From JBFXDW01 sp050180745 (GTDB taxonomy: Bacteria; Pseudomonadota; Alphaproteobacteria; UBA9219), in NCBI GenBank assembly GCA_050180745.1, contig JBFXDW010000038.1, positions 1 to 16,967 on the forward strand: a DNA stretch of 16,967 nucleotides, given 5' to 3'. How positions within the stretch are numbered: the first letter of the stretch is position 1; every line of letters begins with the position of its first letter. The notes under the pieces were generated by a model. The model saw only the letters and a list, made by a program, of their open reading frames with translations, was not told the DNA's origin and did no database searches. Positions 13,221-16,967 of the stretch are shown here, in pieces. Both the position numbers and the translations under genes were made by a program.

Positions 13221-15932
13221 TTGACGGATTCCAACACGGCAACTACTGACGAGCCTAACATTTCCTCTGTCTCTATCGAAGAGGAAATGCGCAATTCGTA
13301 TCTCGATTATGCCATGAGCGTTATCGTCAGCCGTGCGCTGCCCGATGTACGTGATGGCCTTAAGCCCGTTCACCGCCGCATTCTCTATGCCATGAAGGAA
13401 GGCGGATACGACAGCACCAAGCCCTACAAGAAATCAGCCCGCATCGTCGGTGATGTCATGGGTAAATATCACCCTCATGGCGATGCCGCGATCTATGACG
13501 CTATGGTGCGGATGGCTCAGGATTTCTCCTTGCGTTTGCCGCTCGTCGATGGCCAAGGCAATTTCGGCTCTATGGACGGCGATCCTCCGGCTGCTATGCG
13601 GTACACAGAGGCACGCCTGAACAAAGCCGCCGAAACGCTCCTTGAGGATATCGGCAAGAATACGGTGGATTTTCAGCCCAACTATGACGAAAGCCTGAAT
13701 GAACCGACCGTCCTACCGACACGCTATCCTAACCTGCTCGTGAATGGTGCAGGCGGTATTGCCGTAGGTATGGCAACGAATGTCGCGCCTCATAACTTAG
13801 GCGAGATTTGCGACGCCTGCATGGCGCAAATTGACAACCCAGCCATTACACCTGAAGAGCTGTTACAAATTGTCCCCGGCCCCGATTTTCCAACCGGAGG
13901 CCTGATCCTTGGCCACGCAGGTTGCCGCGCGGCAGCCATTAAAGGTCGAGGCAGTATTATGATGCGTGCTCGCTCTGACGTAGAAGAAGTCAGAAAAGAC
14001 CGCCAAGCGATTGTCGTAACCGAGATCCCCTATCAACAAAACAAAAAGACGCTGATCGAACAAATTGCAGCCTGCGTTCACAACAAGGTGATCGAAGGTA
14101 TCTCGGACCTGCGGGATGAATCCGATCGTGATGGCGTGCGCATTGTGATTGAAATCAAACGCGACGCGATGGCCGACATCGTGCGGAATCAACTCTTCCG
14201 CCATACACCGCTGCAATCAAGTTTCAGCGTCAATATGCTGGCCCTTCATAATGGGCGGCCCGAGCAAATGGGCCTCAAAGAAGTCTTGAGCGCCTTTCTT
14301 GAATTCCGTGAAAATGTAATTGTCCGCCGCACGACTTACGAATTGGAACAAGCTCGTGCACGTGCGCACATATTGCTGGGGCTGGCTGTCGCTGTTGCGA
14401 ACATCGACGAAGTCATTGCTCTGATCCGCAAAGCTCCTGACCCATCAACGGCCAAAACGCAGTTGATGGAACGCGACTGGCCTGCACATGATATTGCGCC
14501 TCTAATCGCGCTCGTCGATGAAGCCGGTCTTCGCGAAGACAACATCTATAAGATGAGCGAGATTCAAGCCAAAGCGATCCTCGATTTGAAACTGCACCGC
14601 TTAACAGGTCTAGAGCGCGACAAGATCGGCGATGATTTGCGTGTTGTGGCAGATCAAATCACGGATTACCTCGACATCTTGGCGAACCGCCCTCGCGTTC
14701 TTGACATCATGAAGGAAGAGCTGACTGAGATCAGAGATCGCTTTGCAACACCTCGTAAAACGACGATTGAAGCGCAAGAATTCGAAACCGATATCGAAGA
14801 TTTAATTCAGCGCGAAGATATGGTTGTCACTGTCAGCCATGCGGGCTATGTCAAGCGCGTGCCTCTTTCGACCTATCGCGCCCAAAAGCGCGGCGGTAAA
14901 GGCCGCGCAGGCATGACAACTAAAGACGAGGATTTTGTCTCAGAACTTTTTGTTGCATCAACGCATACGCCAATGATGTTTTTCTCAAGCCTTGGCAAAG
15001 CCTATACGCTTAAAACCTATAAATTGCCGCTTGGGAATCCTCAGTCAAAAGGCAAGGCTTTTGTGAATCTGTTACCTCTTGAAAAGGGCGAGACGATCAC
15101 AGCAACGCTGGCTATGCCCGAGGAAAAAGAGGCATGGGAAAATCAGAACCTCGTTTTTGCAACAGCCTCTGGCGGCATTCGCCGAAACCAGATGTCGGAT
15201 TTTGCTAATGTCCGCGCGAACGGCTTGATTGCCATGAAACTGGATGAAGGTGATAAACTGATCGCAGTGCGTATATGTGCTTCCGAGGAGGATATTTTCG
15301 TGGCCACCAAGCTGGGCAAAGCCATTCGCTTCCCTGTCGAGGACGTCAGACTATTCGCGGGACGGACCTCTAAAGGAGTACGCGGCATCAGGCTGTCCAA
15401 GGACGATGAAGTTATCTCCATGTCGATCTTGACTCATGTTGAAGCATCGCCAGAAGAACGAGCCGCATACCTCAAGCAAAAACGACTCTTAAACAACAGT
15501 GACGAAGAAACGGGCACAGACGAGGAAGCTGTGGCCGATATCGACTTGTCACAAGAACGCTATGAAGAACTAGCCTCCAAAGAACAGCAAATTCTGACTG
15601 TTTCGGAGCGCGGCTTTGGCAAACGCACCTCGTCCTACGAGTACCGCCTTGCGGGCCGAGGCGGAAAAGGTCTTTGGAACATGAATATGTCCGCACGCAA
15701 TGGCTTGATCGTCAGCGCCTTCCCTGTGACAGAGGATCAAGAAGTGATGCTCGTTACAGATGGCGGCAAGATCATCCGCATGAGCATCGCTGATGTACGC
15801 ACAGCGGGCCGCCGGACTCAGGGCGTCACGCTCTTCCGTGTTGATAAGGATGAGAAGGTTGTATCAGTAGCAAGCTTGGGCGAGCAGGATGATGGGGATT
15901 CTGAGAATAATGAAGAAGAAGAAACAAATTAG
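13221..15932 (+). CDS. gyrA: DNA gyrase subunit A
   Basis: The 903-residue protein has normal GyrA length; with GyrB it introduces negative supercoils by breaking and rejoining both strands. The start is TTG, preceded by AAGGTG (13210-13215) at 5 bases; the next in-frame ATG (residue 23) would cut into the conserved IEEEMRNSYLDYAMSVI. The catalytic tyrosine is Y128 in AAMRYTEARL. The quinolone region reads GKYHPHGDAAIYDAM (81-95), with Ala89 at the E. coli Ser83 position and Asp93 at Asp87. The C-terminal beta-pinwheel holds the GyrA box QKRGGKG (555-561) needed for DNA wrapping. A later acidic insert lies at 15493-15551 (NNSDEETGTDEEAVADID), with a second degenerate box (GRGGKG) after it. 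The acidic tail is GDSENNEEEETN. Confidence 0.98.
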   Translation: MTDSNTATTDEPNISSVSIEEEMRNSYLDYAMSVIVSRALPDVRDGLKPVHRRILYAMKEGGYDSTKPYKKSARIVGDVMGKYHPHGDAAIYDAMVRMAQDFSLRLPLVDGQGNFGSMDGDPPAAMRYTEARLNKAAETLLEDIGKNTVDFQPNYDESLNEPTVLPTRYPNLLVNGAGGIAVGMATNVAPHNLGEICDACMAQIDNPAITPEELLQIVPGPDFPTGGLILGHAGCRAAAIKGRGSIMMRARSDVEEVRKDRQAIVVTEIPYQQNKKTLIEQIAACVHNKVIEGISDLRDESDRDGVRIVIEIKRDAMADIVRNQLFRHTPLQSSFSVNMLALHNGRPEQMGLKEVLSAFLEFRENVIVRRTTYELEQARARAHILLGLAVAVANIDEVIALIRKAPDPSTAKTQLMERDWPAHDIAPLIALVDEAGLREDNIYKMSEIQAKAILDLKLHRLTGLERDKIGDDLRVVADQITDYLDILANRPRVLDIMKEELTEIRDRFATPRKTTIEAQEFETDIEDLIQREDMVVTVSHAGYVKRVPLSTYRAQKRGGKGRAGMTTKDEDFVSELFVASTHTPMMFFSSLGKAYTLKTYKLPLGNPQSKGKAFVNLLPLEKGETITATLAMPEEKEAWENQNLVFATASGGIRRNQMSDFANVRANGLIAMKLDEGDKLIAVRICASEEDIFVATKLGKAIRFPVEDVRLFAGRTSKGVRGIRLSKDDEVISMSILTHVEASPEERAAYLKQKRLLNNSDEETGTDEEAVADIDLSQERYEELASKEQQILTVSERGFGKRTSSYEYRLAGRGGKGLWNMNMSARNGLIVSAFPVTEDQEVMLVTDGGKIIRMSIADVRTAGRRTQGVTLFRVDKDEKVVSVASLGEQDDGDSENNEEEETN

Positions 15933-15952
15933 GATCACGTGAAAAAATGGAT

Positions 15953-16122
15953 TCAGCATTCAGGATTCAGGGAAGCTTCCTTTTTCGTTTCTCTCCTAGT
16001 GGTCTGCGTCACCTAATTTGATGCAGACCACTAGACCTCAAAATCATTCCGTCATCACGAGGAATGGGTGTAAGAGTTGGGAAAGAAAAAAACAGGAAGC
16101 TTCCCTGAATCCTGAATGCTGA
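15953..16122. repeat. 170-bp non-coding element with 29-bp terminal inverted repeats
   Basis: The arms 15953-15981 and 16094-16122 are perfectly complementary over 29 bp, and each contains the palindrome GGAAGCTTCC. There is no ORF between them. The layout (long inverted ends, structured middle, intergenic position) suits a small non-autonomous mobile element or a large transcript-end structure between the converging genes gyrA and gatB. Outer GGATTCAG (15949) and CTGAATCC (16126-16133) add further inverted symmetry. No target-site duplication could be defined. Confidence 0.75.
15996..16034. terminator. 16-bp hairpin in the centre of the gyrA-gatB element
   Basis: 15996-16011 pairs with 16019-16034 through 16 pairs (12 perfect, one G-T, then 3 perfect) around a 7-base loop (CCTAATT). 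As RNA it would be very stable. It has no T-run on either strand, so it may stop or protect transcripts of gyrA and gatB rather than act as a classical intrinsic terminator. Confidence 0.5.
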
Positions 16123-16136
16123 CCACTGAATCCTCG

Positions 16137-16967
16137 CTAATCCAGCTTTTCGTGCAGGACCTTGTTCACCGCTTCTGGATTGGCTTTGCCGCCCATCGCT
16201 TTCATGACCTGCCCAACGAAGAATCCAAAAAGCTTATCCTTGCCACCACGATATTGCTCAACCTTATCTTGGTTAGCCGCCAAAATCTTGTCGATTTCTC
16301 CTGTAATGGCGCCCATATCCGTGACTTGGCGCAAGCCCTTTTCCTCAACGAGAACGGCAGCTGACTTACCTGTCTCAAGCATCAGATCAAAAACATCCTT
16401 GGCGATCTTGCCCGAGATCGTCTCGTCCGCGATCAGATCAACAAGCCCACCGAGCTCATCCGGCGAGATAGGGCTCTCGGTAATATCCTTATCAAGCTTC
16501 TTCAGCGCTCCGAACAAGGCAGAGGTCACCCAGTTACAAACCAGCTTGCCATCACGGCCCTTAGCCGCTGCCTCAAAATAATCGGCATTAGCCTTTTCAG
16601 CCGTCAACACCATCGCATCATAAACAGATAGGCCGTATTGCGCCATCAACCGATCTTTTTTCTCGTCTGGTAACTCTGGCAGGGTTGCCGCGATCTCATC
16701 TACAAAAGACTGCTCAATCACAAGCGGCAACAAATCAGGATCAGGGAAATAGCGATAATCATGTGCCTCTTCTTTGGAACGCATAGGCCGTGTCTCACCC
16801 TTCACCGTATCCCAAAGACGCGTTTCTTGATCGACCGTCCCGCCATTTTCAAGGACATCAACTTGGCGACGTGATTCATACTCAATCGCTTGCACAATAA
16901 AGCGGATAGAGTTCACATTCTTAATCTCACAGCGCGTGCCGAATGCGGTTTCTCCCTTACGGCGCAT
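16137..16967 (-). CDS. gatB: Asp/Glu-tRNA amidotransferase subunit B, 5' partial
   Basis: The C-terminal 276 residues are visible; the family is usually about 480 long, so the first 200 residues lie beyond the right edge, and the Met at the edge is internal. GatB works with GatA and GatC to convert Glu-tRNA(Gln) and Asp-tRNA(Asn) to the amide forms. The stretch GTRCEIKNVNSIRFIVQAIE and the segment RSKEEAHDYRYFPDPDLLPL are hallmark GatB sequence around the kinase-like core. The last about 140 residues form the helical and YqeY-like tail domains that bind tRNA (KLVCNWVTSALFGAL, IAKDVFDLMLETG, FFVGQVMKAMGGKANP). It converges with gyrA; the 15953-16122 element lies between. Confidence 0.96.
   Translation of the reverse strand: MRRKGETAFGTRCEIKNVNSIRFIVQAIEYESRRQVDVLENGGTVDQETRLWDTVKGETRPMRSKEEAHDYRYFPDPDLLPLVIEQSFVDEIAATLPELPDEKKDRLMAQYGLSVYDAMVLTAEKANADYFEAAAKGRDGKLVCNWVTSALFGALKKLDKDITESPISPDELGGLVDLIADETISGKIAKDVFDLMLETGKSAAVLVEEKGLRQVTDMGAITGEIDKILAANQDKVEQYRGGKDKLFGFFVGQVMKAMGGKANPEAVNKVLHEKLD

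Noticed and set aside
16041..16066. CCGTCATCACGAGGAATG as a third copy of the galE-secA repeat
   Set aside because: Only the first bases resemble the repeat end; there is no matching inner sequence or opposite end.
16965..16967. ATG at the right edge as the gatB start
   Set aside because: The GatB family is about 480 residues and the visible part begins in the middle of the conserved core, so the Met is internal.

Overview
The window reads as a stretch of an alphaproteobacterial chromosome of intermediate GC. SecA, GyrA, GatB, GalE and an NhaD-type antiporter are all recognisable. GyrA carries Ala at the position equivalent to E. coli Ser83, as in several alphaproteobacteria such as Brucella and Bartonella. 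A Micavibrio-like or similar deep alphaproteobacterial lineage is my guess, but the sequence alone does not settle the taxon. I see no phage genes, transposase or CRISPR array.

Left part (1-3356, + strand). Three genes with 4-base ATGA overlaps form the end of an operon. They encode a bitopic membrane protein with a coiled coil (open at the left edge), a second PilO/GspM-like bitopic protein, and a small exported protein. Together they look like the inner-membrane platform of a type IV pilus or type II secretion-like machine (PilN/PilO/PilP or MshI/J/K style). Two tandem paralogous genes of unknown function follow, each behind a similar TTGACT-type promoter. The second has a perfect 14-bp inverted repeat that covers its -10 region, its predicted start of transcription and its ribosome binding site. 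A bidirectional terminator ends this block.

Middle part (3371-7177). On the minus strand lie a DcaP-like trimeric porin and galE (UDP-glucose 4-epimerase). Next comes an unrecognised 193-residue gene on the + strand. It is bracketed by two same-orientation copies of a dispersed palindromic repeat of 79 and 102 bp; the longer copy carries one extra 23-bp internal unit.

Right part (7178-16967). secA is followed by a small two-helix membrane protein and a convergent 318-residue gene of unknown function, separated by a strong hairpin. Then come a tRNA-Lys(UUU) with encoded CCA, an nhaD-type Na+/H+ antiporter (minus strand), gyrA (+ strand, TTG start) and the C-terminal part of gatB (minus strand, cut by the window edge). 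Between nhaD and gyrA is an 11-bp perfect inverted repeat. Between gyrA and gatB is a 170-bp non-coding element with 29-bp terminal inverted repeats and an internal 16-bp hairpin.

Housekeeping genes (secA, gyrA, gatB, galE, tRNA-Lys) make the backbone. The least explained material is the paralogous pair at 1946-3314 with its regulatory palindromes, the repeat-flanked orphan at 6223-6804, and the orphan at 10409-11365 with its DnaA-box-like repeats and poly-C tract.
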